Shown here: piece by piece, positions 6,208-14,573 of the stretch
How the letters are laid out: every line of letters begins with the position of its first letter
Numbering within the stretch: the stretch's first letter is position 1
Origin: a bacterium
GTDB taxonomy: Bacteria > UBA9089 > CG2-30-40-21
Direction of reading: 5' to 3'
DNA length: 17,702 bases
Assembly (NCBI GenBank): GCA_018814245.1
Contig: JAHIZN010000441.1
Coordinates: forward strand, 1-17,702
Notes under the pieces: generated by a model
Told to the model about the DNA's origin: nothing
The model's input: the letters and a program-made list of their open reading frames with translations, nothing else
Database searches by the model: none
Made by a program: the position numbers and the translations under genes

Positions 6208-6335
6208 GAGCTATATGGAATTCAATGAAATAGTTGACATTGGAACCGTCAACAAAGGTCGAGTATCATCGGTATATGTAGGGTGGTAGTCGATTGGAGC
6301 ATATGCAAGCAAATTTACTATTTTGCATATATGTT

Positions 6336-6370
6336 AAGCAGGGGAGGGGGTATCCTTTCCCCTGCTTTTA
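6336..6370 (+). terminator. Intrinsic terminator after the precursor gene
   Basis: aagcagggga (6336-6345) pairs exactly with tcccctgctt (6358-6367), a GC-rich 10-bp stem with a 12-nt loop, followed by a short U-run. A second hairpin lies just before it (atatgcaa 6301-6308 with ttgcatat 6323-6330). The short U-run suggests partial read-through into the following genes, which would give more precursor than machinery. Confidence 0.7.
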
Positions 6371-6393
6371 TCTCAATGAAACAGGATGTGAAT

Positions 6394-7041
6394 ATGATAA
6401 CATATATTCAACAGTTAAAAAGTTTTTTGCTGAAAGTGCAAAAACCCCAAGTATTTTTTCTTGTTTGTATTTGTCTTTTGTTGGCTAATTGTGCTACATT
6501 AAGATTGGAAGAGATAGATAATTCTATTATCCGTGAAAAAGATGGAATAAAGATAAAGGTAGAACATGATTATAAATTTGAAGATTTTACTGCATTTAAG
6601 ATTACAATACAAAATATACTTGCCAAACCAATATATTTTAATTCTTATGACTGCAGAATAGAATCTGTTTCGAATAACGCAACATCATTTGTTCCATTAA
6701 GTTATCGAAAAGTAAAAGAGGAAAAGAGTACTGATTCTTTTCCCTCCAAAAAAGACTGGATAGACATTCCTGCTCCACCAGATTATTATTTTGGCAATGT
6801 TCCACTCTATTCATACCAAATGAGTAAAATTAAATCACTATTATTTGATGATGGTTTCGTTATTCAGGGAAAAGAAAAAAGTGGATACATCTTTTTCCAG
6901 GCTTTCAAAGAAGGAGACAAGCTAAAACTTACTATTCCAATTGAAGAAAAAATAAATTTTTATTTTATCTATGAAGTGACTTCTGAGAAAAAAAGTATGA
7001 TTGAACATTTCATGGAAGACATACTAAAAGAGTTCGAATAA
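6394..7041 (+). CDS. Putative lipoprotein of the export locus
   Basis: I choose ATG 6394 (215 residues), with AGGA 8 bases upstream and after the terminator. Longer in-frame starts would run back through the terminator hairpin. The N-terminus has a hydrophobic segment (about 18-31) ending in L30-A31-N32-C33, a lipobox-like site. Asn at -1 is unusual, since Gly, Ala or Ser is typical. The remainder is charged and beta-rich, resembling small exported Ig-like or FxLYD-type domains, but I do not recognise a family. No catalytic motif is visible. It ends 12 bases before the next start and should be the first gene of the seven-gene operon. A periplasmic or outer-membrane accessory role is inferred from position only. 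Confidence 0.65.
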   Translation: MITYIQQLKSFLLKVQKPQVFFLVCICLLLANCATLRLEEIDNSIIREKDGIKIKVEHDYKFEDFTAFKITIQNILAKPIYFNSYDCRIESVSNNATSFVPLSYRKVKEEKSTDSFPSKKDWIDIPAPPDYYFGNVPLYSYQMSKIKSLLFDDGFVIQGKEKSGYIFFQAFKEGDKLKLTIPIEEKINFYFIYEVTSEKKSMIEHFMEDILKEFE

Positions 7042-7053
7042 GGAGAATTATAA

Positions 7054-9855
7054 TTGAAGATAAAGAGAACAAAGTTTCTAATGTGTTTGGTTTCCATAAT
7101 CATTTTTTTTATATATGGAGAAGGGATTCTTTCCTATGCAGCTACTCAATTTGATCCTTCCTTAAAGTGGCAGACAATAGAGACTCAAAACTTCCATATC
7201 TATTTTCACCAGAATGAACAGGAAATAGCTCAGGAGTGTACTGAAATAGCTGAAGATGTCTATAAAAAACTACTTGATTCTTTAGGCTGGGAACCAAAAA
7301 GAAAGATATCCATAGTCATTGCTGATAATAATGACGAAGCAAATGGCTTTGCTACCTCATTCCCTGATAACGCTATTTATATTGCCCCGTTTCCTCCTTC
7401 CCCAATGATTCTTGGGAGTAGGTTTACTAATTGGTTAAGATTTGTTATTGTTCATGAGTATACACATATAGTTCATCTTGATATGGTTAGCGGATCACCA
7501 GGATTTATCAGGAAAGTATTTGGCCGGGTACCATCGGTTGGTTTTCCAAATCAGCTTCAACCACTCTGGTTAATTGAAGGGTTAGCAGTTTATGAAGAAA
7601 CCAATCTAACTGAAGGGGGAAGGGGAAAAGAGCCTTTATTTGATATGATACTTAGAATGGCTGTCATGGAAGATAGGATTAACTCTCTTGATCAGATTAA
7701 CACTCCTTCTCTTCAAACCTTCCCGGGTGGGATAGCTCCTTATCTCTATGGGGACTCAATTTGCCAGTATATCGCTGAAAAATATGGAGAGAACAAACTT
7801 AAAGAGATCGCTCATAATTATAGCCGTTCGTTGCCGTATCTTTTTGTTTTTGGCCATTTACTTGAATGTGCAAATATTAACATGAATGTAAATAAGACTA
7901 TTAAGGAAGCTATTGGAATAGATGCTAATCAGCTTTTTACAGACTGGAAAAAGGAACTCAAAAAGCGATATGCCAAAAAAATACCAACGGAAGCAACAAA
8001 ATCAAAAGAGCTAACTCATCGAGGCTATTTTATATCTAACCCTACATGGTCTCCTGATGGGAAATACATTGCTTATTCTGAAACTAATAATGAGCGATAC
8101 CCTTGCCTTCGAATAATGAAAAAAGATGGGACCTCGGATAAGAAAATCGTAGAGTGCAAATTTGCTTCTGATGGGTTTTCTTTTTCTCCTATCAAAGATG
8201 AAATTATTTATTCAGAGCTTGTTTGCCATAGAAATTTTTCAGTATATAGCCGTCTTTTTATTTATAACAAAATTACAAAAAAGAAGAGAGAATTTGCTGC
8301 TGATATCCGTGCAAAAGATCCGTCTTTCTCTCCCAACGGGGAGAAGATCATATTTGTTGCAAACAAAGCAGGGGGAGGGAATAACATAGCAACTATCGGC
8401 ATTACTGATGGTGTACTTACTTATTTGACCAACCATAAAGATAGAGTCCAATATTATTCTCCTGTCTTTTCTCCTGATGGTTCAAGAATTGCTTTTTCAA
8501 GGTGGGAGAATGGGTTTCAGGATATTTGGTTAGCCGATGCGAATGGGCAAAATATAACCCCAATTATTCAAGATACGGCAATGGATATTAATCCATCATG
8601 GTCACCAGACGGGAAATACATTTTATTTTCTTCTGACCGTAGTGGTATTTTCAACCTATATGCTTTCTCAGTGAAAGAAAAGGAATTATATCAGATAACT
8701 GATGTAGCAGGTGGTGCTTTTGATCCATGTGTTTCACCTGATGGAAAGGAGATAGCTTTTGTTTCTTATAGCTCAAGGGGATACGATATTCATCTTATGG
8801 ATATGAATACAACCAATTGGAGAAAAATACCTTTTGAGATTACTTCTTCAGAAATAAAACCTCCTGTTTCTCAAAAAGCTTCCAATTATCAACCAGAGTC
8901 CTATAATCCTTTGCCAACTCTATTTCCCAGATTCTGGATACCACTTATTGCGGTAACCCAAACTGTCTATTCAGACGGAAAAAGATCAGAAACCTCTCTT
9001 GGTGGTCTTGGCTTTGCCACCTTGAGTTGGGATGTGTTACACAAACATTACCTTCATCTATTCTCTATCTATGACATTGAAAATAAAAAGATTCAATATT
9101 CTTTAACCTATAAAAATGACCAGTTATACCCTACTATTGGCATTGGTCTGACAGAAAAAGGAATAAACTGGACAGCCCTTACATTTCCAATAAAAACCAT
9201 CCGCTCAGAACAAGCTGTCTCTCTAATAGGATTTCAGGGAGGTTTTGAGACAGCTTGGAATTATACTAATGCTCAAAAATATGGATTTTCCATAAGCCCC
9301 ACTGATGGAAGGTCTCTTTCATTCTCATATAAGAAAGAGGAAAAAACATGGGGGAATTCTCTCAACAATAACGAATTTATCGTTGATTGGAAGGAGTATC
9401 TTGGATTGCCCTTTAAGAATCAAGTAATAGGGTTTAGATTGGCTGGTGCTATAAGTGACGAGCAAATTTTTCTTGGGGGAGAGTTTGGCACACAAGATAT
9501 GGTTATTGGTGAAACCTCTTTCCCCATTAGGGGCTATGAAGATGACCGGTTTTCTGGCAATAAAGCACTGGCAGGAAGCATTGAATATCGATTCCCCATA
9601 AAGAATATCGAGCGTGGCCAAAGGGTATTCCCAATCTTTTTTGATAGGCTACATGGATCTATTTTTGTTGATTATGGAAATGTATGGGGAAACACTACTC
9701 AGGAGAAGGGCATTAAGTTAGGAGCAGGAAGCGAACTAAGGTTAGATACTCATCAGTTATATTCTATTCCATGGACAAGTAGAATAGGGATAGCTTATGG
9801 TTTTAATGAAGGAGGCATGGCCCGTATTTACATTGGCAGTGGGCTGTCTTTTTAA
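7054..9855 (+). CDS. Metallopeptidase / beta-propeller / Omp85-type barrel fusion
   Basis: This 933-residue protein starts at TTG, 8 bases after AGGAG (7041-7045). A signal peptide (about 1-30, ending SYAA) leads to a gluzincin-like domain (about 35-310) with H134-E-Y-T-H138 and the third ligand E175 in WLIEGLA. Next is a TolB/PD40-type propeller (about 320-590) with six SPDG-like blade motifs near 333, 378, 426, 473, 517 and 561. The C-terminal part (about 620-933) is barrel-like, with PIRGY (824-828) resembling the Omp85 lid-loop motif and a final Phe typical of outer-membrane proteins. It should sit in the outer membrane with the peptidase and propeller in the periplasm. It could mature, fold or translocate exported proteins. 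Its stop overlaps the next ATG. Confidence 0.8.
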   Translation: MKIKRTKFLMCLVSIIIFFIYGEGILSYAATQFDPSLKWQTIETQNFHIYFHQNEQEIAQECTEIAEDVYKKLLDSLGWEPKRKISIVIADNNDEANGFATSFPDNAIYIAPFPPSPMILGSRFTNWLRFVIVHEYTHIVHLDMVSGSPGFIRKVFGRVPSVGFPNQLQPLWLIEGLAVYEETNLTEGGRGKEPLFDMILRMAVMEDRINSLDQINTPSLQTFPGGIAPYLYGDSICQYIAEKYGENKLKEIAHNYSRSLPYLFVFGHLLECANINMNVNKTIKEAIGIDANQLFTDWKKELKKRYAKKIPTEATKSKELTHRGYFISNPTWSPDGKYIAYSETNNERYPCLRIMKKDGTSDKKIVECKFASDGFSFSPIKDEIIYSELVCHRNFSVYSRLFIYNKITKKKREFAADIRAKDPSFSPNGEKIIFVANKAGGGNNIATIGITDGVLTYLTNHKDRVQYYSPVFSPDGSRIAFSRWENGFQDIWLADANGQNITPIIQDTAMDINPSWSPDGKYILFSSDRSGIFNLYAFSVKEKELYQITDVAGGAFDPCVSPDGKEIAFVSYSSRGYDIHLMDMNTTNWRKIPFEITSSEIKPPVSQKASNYQPESYNPLPTLFPRFWIPLIAVTQTVYSDGKRSETSLGGLGFATLSWDVLHKHYLHLFSIYDIENKKIQYSLTYKNDQLYPTIGIGLTEKGINWTALTFPIKTIRSEQAVSLIGFQGGFETAWNYTNAQKYGFSISPTDGRSLSFSYKKEEKTWGNSLNNNEFIVDWKEYLGLPFKNQVIGFRLAGAISDEQIFLGGEFGTQDMVIGETSFPIRGYEDDRFSGNKALAGSIEYRFPIKNIERGQRVFPIFFDRLHGSIFVDYGNVWGNTTQEKGIKLGAGSELRLDTHQLYSIPWTSRIGIAYGFNEGGMARIYIGSGLSF

Positions 9856-11966
9856 TGGCTACGAAATTTACAGTTTCATTACTTTCAGGCATTCTTTGTA
9901 GCCTGAGTTTAATTTCTGGGCTTGATTTTTTAATCTGGTTTGGGTTGGTACCGTTATTGGCAATTAAATCTATGGGGGCATTAGAAAATGTCATCCTGGG
10001 TTATTCGTCTGGCATTATCTTCTTTGCGGCTATCAGTTACGGTATAATTCCAGACCATTTTAGTGGCTTTTTATTTTACACCTTTGTTGTCTCGCTATTC
10101 TTCCCTATTTTCACTCTTATTCTTTGGTTTATAAATCAATCTCTGACAACTAAAGAAAATTTCTTGATGATTAAGTTATTTGCTCCACCAATCATTTGGG
10201 TGAGCATGGAATATATATTTCTGAACCTTTTTTCAATTCCATTCAATTTAGGTTTGCAACAGTATCGTCATCCATGGGTTATCCAAGCAGCAAGTATTAC
10301 TGGTATCTATGGGGTTTCATTTTTAATTGTATTAGTCAACTCAAATCTGGCTTTATGGTGGAGATGCTGGCAAGAAAATAGGGGTTTATTTAAAAACAAG
10401 CAGCTTTTACTTGCTTTGGGAATAACACTATTGATGATTATTGTCAATGGGATATGCGGCTGGTGGTTAGTAGAAAAGGATGTTAGCCAGACAAAACATG
10501 CAATTAATATTGTCGGAATACAGGGCAACATTCCTGAATATCAGTACAGATTAGCTCCTGTATATCCCGAATACATAAAGGCAGTAAGGGAGAAATACTT
10601 TAAGATGATTAATAAGGCAAGAGAATTACAGGCAGACATTATTGTTCTACCCGAAGGAGCTACCTGCAACTATAACTTTCGTATTCCCATGCTTCGAGAT
10701 GAGATATATCGATTAGCCATAGATACTAAGAGTTTGCTATTATTTGGCAGCCTTGACCTTGATGAGAATGGAAAAGTATACAATTCATCTTTTGTAGTTT
10801 CTTCAACCGGAAGACTGATGGGGAGATATGATAAGGTTAAGCTGGCTCCCTTCGGTGAGGGAATTATCTGCTCAGGAAAAGATTCTGACCCTATTCCAAC
10901 ACAATTTGGTAAATTAGGACAGATGATCTGTTGGGAATCGGTTTTTCCTCAAGTTGCCCGGAGGATAACCAAAAAAGGGGCAGGGATTCTGTTTATCCTT
11001 ACTAACGATGGCGATTTCAGGATTTCAACCCTACCTGTTTTGCATGCGGCTGAGGCAATATTTCGAGCAGTAGAGAATGGTAGATGGGTAGTTCGGGTAG
11101 CTAACTTTGGTATTTCCATGGTTATTAGCCCTAAGGGGATAATAACAACAAAAATTGGCCTGGGTAATGAAGGAATTATGCAGACCGAGATGGAATGCTG
11201 TGAAGACAAGACCGTTTATGCTAAGGTTGGAGATATGTTTAGCTGGCTTTGCCTGTTTTTAGCCATATTTATTGTTAGAGTGCCATTAACTAAGAAAAGC
11301 CCTCAACAAGTTAAGGATTCCAAAGCCTTAAAATGGAAGCTCAAACCTGTTTGGGGGAGCTGTCTTAGTCAGTTGAAGCAACCAGTGAAGTTGGGGATAA
11401 TAGTCATAGCTCATTGTCTGACGATGGCTATTGTAATAGTTTTCAGTATTCTGGCAGTTGGTCATGGTTTTCAGCCAGAGTATGGAATGAAGAAACACCT
11501 TGCTCAGTTTTTCTCTTCCCCCAGAATACCTATTGAAGAAGTACAAGAGAACTTCCTTCAGGCAAGATCAAACACTTGCGGCCCGGCTGCTCTGGCTCAT
11601 TTGCTTAATCTCTGGAGCGTTGAAACCTCAGAACAGGAGATTATCAAATTGGTCAAAATGGAGAAAAGAGGAACGAGTATGTATGAGTTGGTTCAGGCAG
11701 CCAGGAAACTTGGGTTTAGTGCTTGGGGAGAAGAGCAAAACTTTGCTGCCCTTAAGAAAACTATCCTGCCAATAATTGCCTTTATTAGCAATAATCATTG
11801 GGTAGTGGTCTTGGAGATTAAAGAAGGATTCATCACCCTATTTGATCCAGCCATGGGTTATATCAAGGTAAGAGAGGGACTGTTCAATATGGCATGGAAT
11901 GGCTATGTAATGCTGGTAAGGACAAAGCCAATTATTAAATCACTAAAGCTGGAGAAAGATTTGTAA
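9855..11966 (+). CDS. lnt: Apolipoprotein N-acyltransferase fused to C39 peptidase
   Basis: Residues 1-478 form a complete Lnt: N-terminal membrane helices, then a nitrilase-fold domain with the triad E267 (LPEG), K327 (YDKVKLAPFGE) and C359 (ICWESVFP), and a last helix at about 461-476. Lnt N-acylates lipoproteins on the periplasmic face of the inner membrane. A Lys-rich linker (478-511) and an extra helix (512-535) lead to a C39 double-glycine peptidase domain (about 560-690) with Q569, C575 in NTCGPAA, H648 in NNHWVVV and D664 in LFDPAMG. The Q-to-C gap of 6 and H-to-D gap of 16 match classical C39 domains. The positive-inside rule puts the linker in the cytoplasm and C39 in the periplasm. 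TAATG overlaps join it to both neighbours. Confidence 0.93.
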   Translation: MATKFTVSLLSGILCSLSLISGLDFLIWFGLVPLLAIKSMGALENVILGYSSGIIFFAAISYGIIPDHFSGFLFYTFVVSLFFPIFTLILWFINQSLTTKENFLMIKLFAPPIIWVSMEYIFLNLFSIPFNLGLQQYRHPWVIQAASITGIYGVSFLIVLVNSNLALWWRCWQENRGLFKNKQLLLALGITLLMIIVNGICGWWLVEKDVSQTKHAINIVGIQGNIPEYQYRLAPVYPEYIKAVREKYFKMINKARELQADIIVLPEGATCNYNFRIPMLRDEIYRLAIDTKSLLLFGSLDLDENGKVYNSSFVVSSTGRLMGRYDKVKLAPFGEGIICSGKDSDPIPTQFGKLGQMICWESVFPQVARRITKKGAGILFILTNDGDFRISTLPVLHAAEAIFRAVENGRWVVRVANFGISMVISPKGIITTKIGLGNEGIMQTEMECCEDKTVYAKVGDMFSWLCLFLAIFIVRVPLTKKSPQQVKDSKALKWKLKPVWGSCLSQLKQPVKLGIIVIAHCLTMAIVIVFSILAVGHGFQPEYGMKKHLAQFFSSPRIPIEEVQENFLQARSNTCGPAALAHLLNLWSVETSEQEIIKLVKMEKRGTSMYELVQAARKLGFSAWGEEQNFAALKKTILPIIAFISNNHWVVVLEIKEGFITLFDPAMGYIKVREGLFNMAWNGYVMLVRTKPIIKSLKLEKDL

Positions 11967-13456
11967 TGAGATGGATAATAGTAATTACTCTAATGCTTAT
12001 TTATCTATCTGATTCTAATGGATATACTGAAGATAGTCCGTTCGGTTTGATGGAAGCGATTAAGATAGCTATGGAAAACAACCGAGATTTGCACCACAGA
12101 GCTCAATATGATCTAAAGATAGCCGAGTCAAATTATCAGGCTGCTCTGGCATATTATAAACTTCAGAGTAACCTTGAGACCAATATTTCCCATACTGAAA
12201 ATAGAACCATTGATTCTCTAAAAACTTCTAAAAAGAGTAAAAACACAAAGTATGATTCAAAACTTGGCTGGAGTTGGAAATTACCTGCCTTGCTGGGAAG
12301 TGAATTCAAACCCTTTGCCCAGATTGATCTAACTAAGATAGATTCAGAGAGTATCCAAGACTCTACTGCCTTTGACAAAAAGTATGCTTCTACTCCAAAT
12401 ATAGGCTTTGAATGGAAACAACCCTTATGTCCTTCAGGGGTAAGAGCTGGTCATGCTGCTTTAATTCAGGCAAGGGCAAATTACCAGATAGCTAGATTGG
12501 CTTACCAGCAAGTTAAAGAAGATTTAATTTTTAATGTGATTACTTCCTATTATGGGTTAGTATCACAAAAGAACCAAGTTAAATTAGCCCGGGAAGAATT
12601 AAAACTCACGCAAGATTTACTTGCTTTAAGCCAGGCTAAACTGGAAGCTGATCAGATAGCCAAACTTGATCTGATGCAAGTGCAAGTTCAAGCATCTTCG
12701 GATGAAGCAAAACTAATTACTGCAGAAAACTCTTTTAGGAATTCTATGATAGCTTGTTGCAAACTTCTTAATCTTCGGCCCGAGTTGAATATCTTGAACA
12801 CAGAAGAAGTATTAACTGAACCCGTTATTTTTTCCTTTCTTTCTTTCCTTTCAAAAGAAATGGCCTTTAAGGAAAGTCTGAAAAACCGAATAGATGTTGA
12901 ACAACAGCAGGTCAATATTGATCTATCTATGTTAAATTTGGATATACGAAAGAGCGAAAATAAGCCTGTTTTAATCCTTACGGGAAATTATCAATGGAAT
13001 AATGAGAAAAAAAGGCTTGAAGATATGGAAAAGGATCTGAATAGAAATTGGCAAGTTTCTATTGGCTTAGATTTTCCTCTACTGAATGGAGGATTGGTCA
13101 AGGCAAACATTGAATCAGCCAATCTTAATCTTAAAAAGATGATATATGATTATGAAGAATTACTTAAAAGCATTCAGGATGAGATTGATCAACTCTGGGA
13201 AAATATCCAGTCCGAAAAGAAAAGAATAGAGATACTTAATCTCAACCTGAAATTAGCTGAAGAAAGTCTGAAGATTACCAAATTAAAATATGAAGAAGGG
13301 ATAGAAACAGCCATTGAGGTTTTGCGAAGTCAAGTTTCACTCTTCCAGATGAAGAACTCTATTAACGAAGCGATGATTGTCTTATTTATTAATAAGGGCA
13401 AATTACTTAAGGCCATAGGAAGGTTAGAAATTGAATACAAGAAAAAAACAGATTAA
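11966..13456 (+). CDS. TolC-family outer-membrane efflux protein
   Basis: The 496-residue product has a short signal peptide (about 1-19) and the duplicated TolC-type layout. Each half has a long helical hairpin and barrel-strand stretches. The first half opens with EAIKIAMENNRDLHH, the family's ALxxNxxL-like start. The second repeat runs from about 350 (WQVSIGLDFPLLNGG) through a long coiled region ending VLRSQVSLFQ. TolC proteins trimerise into an outer-membrane channel with a periplasmic tunnel that docks onto an adaptor. It starts at the TAATG overlap with the Lnt-C39 gene and overlaps the adaptor gene by 26 bases, so production with the adaptor and ABC genes is very likely. It should be the exit channel of the system. 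Confidence 0.93.
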   Translation: MRWIIVITLMLIYLSDSNGYTEDSPFGLMEAIKIAMENNRDLHHRAQYDLKIAESNYQAALAYYKLQSNLETNISHTENRTIDSLKTSKKSKNTKYDSKLGWSWKLPALLGSEFKPFAQIDLTKIDSESIQDSTAFDKKYASTPNIGFEWKQPLCPSGVRAGHAALIQARANYQIARLAYQQVKEDLIFNVITSYYGLVSQKNQVKLAREELKLTQDLLALSQAKLEADQIAKLDLMQVQVQASSDEAKLITAENSFRNSMIACCKLLNLRPELNILNTEEVLTEPVIFSFLSFLSKEMAFKESLKNRIDVEQQQVNIDLSMLNLDIRKSENKPVLILTGNYQWNNEKKRLEDMEKDLNRNWQVSIGLDFPLLNGGLVKANIESANLNLKKMIYDYEELLKSIQDEIDQLWENIQSEKKRIEILNLNLKLAEESLKITKLKYEEGIETAIEVLRSQVSLFQMKNSINEAMIVLFINKGKLLKAIGRLEIEYKKKTD

Positions 13457-14573
13457 ACTCATCATTATTGCTGGGGTTTTAATCTTTGGCTTGATTCTTT
13501 TAAGGATCGTTTATTATAAAAAAGGCGAAAAGATAAAAGAAGTAGAGATTTGCTCGGTTGTTCGCAAAGAGATAATTTCCACTGTATCTGCAGCAGGAAA
13601 GATTGCCTCTTTGAATTTCTACAAGATAGGAACTGAATCAAATTCACGAATTATCATGCCATTAAGCAAACTTGAAAAGGGAGGGGATATTATTTGTACA
13701 TTAGCTGACCCTGAAGAAAGAAGGCTCATTCAGTCTGCCAGCCAAAATCTTCAACTATCTGCCCTTGAGTTTGAAACGGCGAAGAGAAGATTAAAAGAGG
13801 TAGAAAGAGGATATAGCCGAAATTTAGAAAATGCCTCTTTGAGTCTAAATGCATCTATGGAGCAGTGCAAAAAAACTGAGAAGTTGTATGAAGCAGGAGC
13901 AGTTCCCAAACAGCAATTAATAGAGTCGCAAAACTCTTTCAAGAAGACAAAACTACAATATGAAGATGCCCATGAAAAAAAAGATATTTACAGTCAACAT
14001 GTTCAAATTAAAAAGGCTCAGATTCAACTCGAAAATAATCAGCAAGAAATGGAGACAATTCTTGATAACTTAAAAGAAAAGATTATTCCGAGAGAATTAG
14101 TGACAGATAGAGTAGTTGATGTAAAAATAGATGAATCTGATATTAAAATGATAAATGTTGGACAGTCAGTCAAGATTAAGAGGAATGGCTTCCCTCAAGA
14201 CATATCAGGACATATTCTCAAGATTGGCACTAAGGTGATACAAGATCAGGGACAGACTTACATAAGAGCTATTGCATCTATAGAGAATGCTCCGGATATT
14301 GAATCAAAACCTGGTCTTCAGGTAGAGGTAGAAATAGAAGTGGGTTATTTGAAGAATGTGCTGACAATCCCTTTAGCGGCAGTGCTTGAGAATGATAGAG
14401 GAAAAGCAGTTTATGTTGTAGGGAAAGGAAAGGCTATGCTAAGGATAGTAGAAGTAGGTTTATGTGGACAAGAAATGGTAGAAATAAAGAATGGATTAAA
14501 GGTAGGAAATTTAGTAGTTACTTTGGGAAACCTGGAATTGAAAGATGGAGATTCGGTTAAGGTAAAAATATGA
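13431..14573 (+). CDS. MacA/HlyD-like periplasmic adaptor
   Basis: This 380-residue protein starts at TTG, 7 bases after AGGAAGG (13417-13423). A short basic cytoplasmic tail and one membrane anchor (about 8-27) lead to a periplasmic part. That part has a first lipoyl half (about 52-92), a long coiled-coil hairpin (about 95-215), a beta-barrel segment (VKIDESDIKMINVGQSVKI, about 231-249), and a membrane-proximal domain (about 310-380). The adaptor joins the permease to the TolC channel. Odd: the usual second lipoyl half after the coiled coil (APxxGxV...G..V) is missing or strongly reduced, because the hairpin runs almost straight into the barrel. It overlaps the permease gene by ATGA. Confidence 0.88.
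   Translation: MNTRKKQIKLIIIAGVLIFGLILLRIVYYKKGEKIKEVEICSVVRKEIISTVSAAGKIASLNFYKIGTESNSRIIMPLSKLEKGGDIICTLADPEERRLIQSASQNLQLSALEFETAKRRLKEVERGYSRNLENASLSLNASMEQCKKTEKLYEAGAVPKQQLIESQNSFKKTKLQYEDAHEKKDIYSQHVQIKKAQIQLENNQQEMETILDNLKEKIIPRELVTDRVVDVKIDESDIKMINVGQSVKIKRNGFPQDISGHILKIGTKVIQDQGQTYIRAIASIENAPDIESKPGLQVEVEIEVGYLKNVLTIPLAAVLENDRGKAVYVVGKGKAMLRIVEVGLCGQEMVEIKNGLKVGNLVVTLGNLELKDGDSVKVKI

Noticed and set aside
6283..6393. Upstream GTG start for the lipoprotein gene
   Set aside because: It would translate through the terminator hairpin at 6336-6370 and put residues before the signal sequence; ATG 6394 has a better ribosome site.
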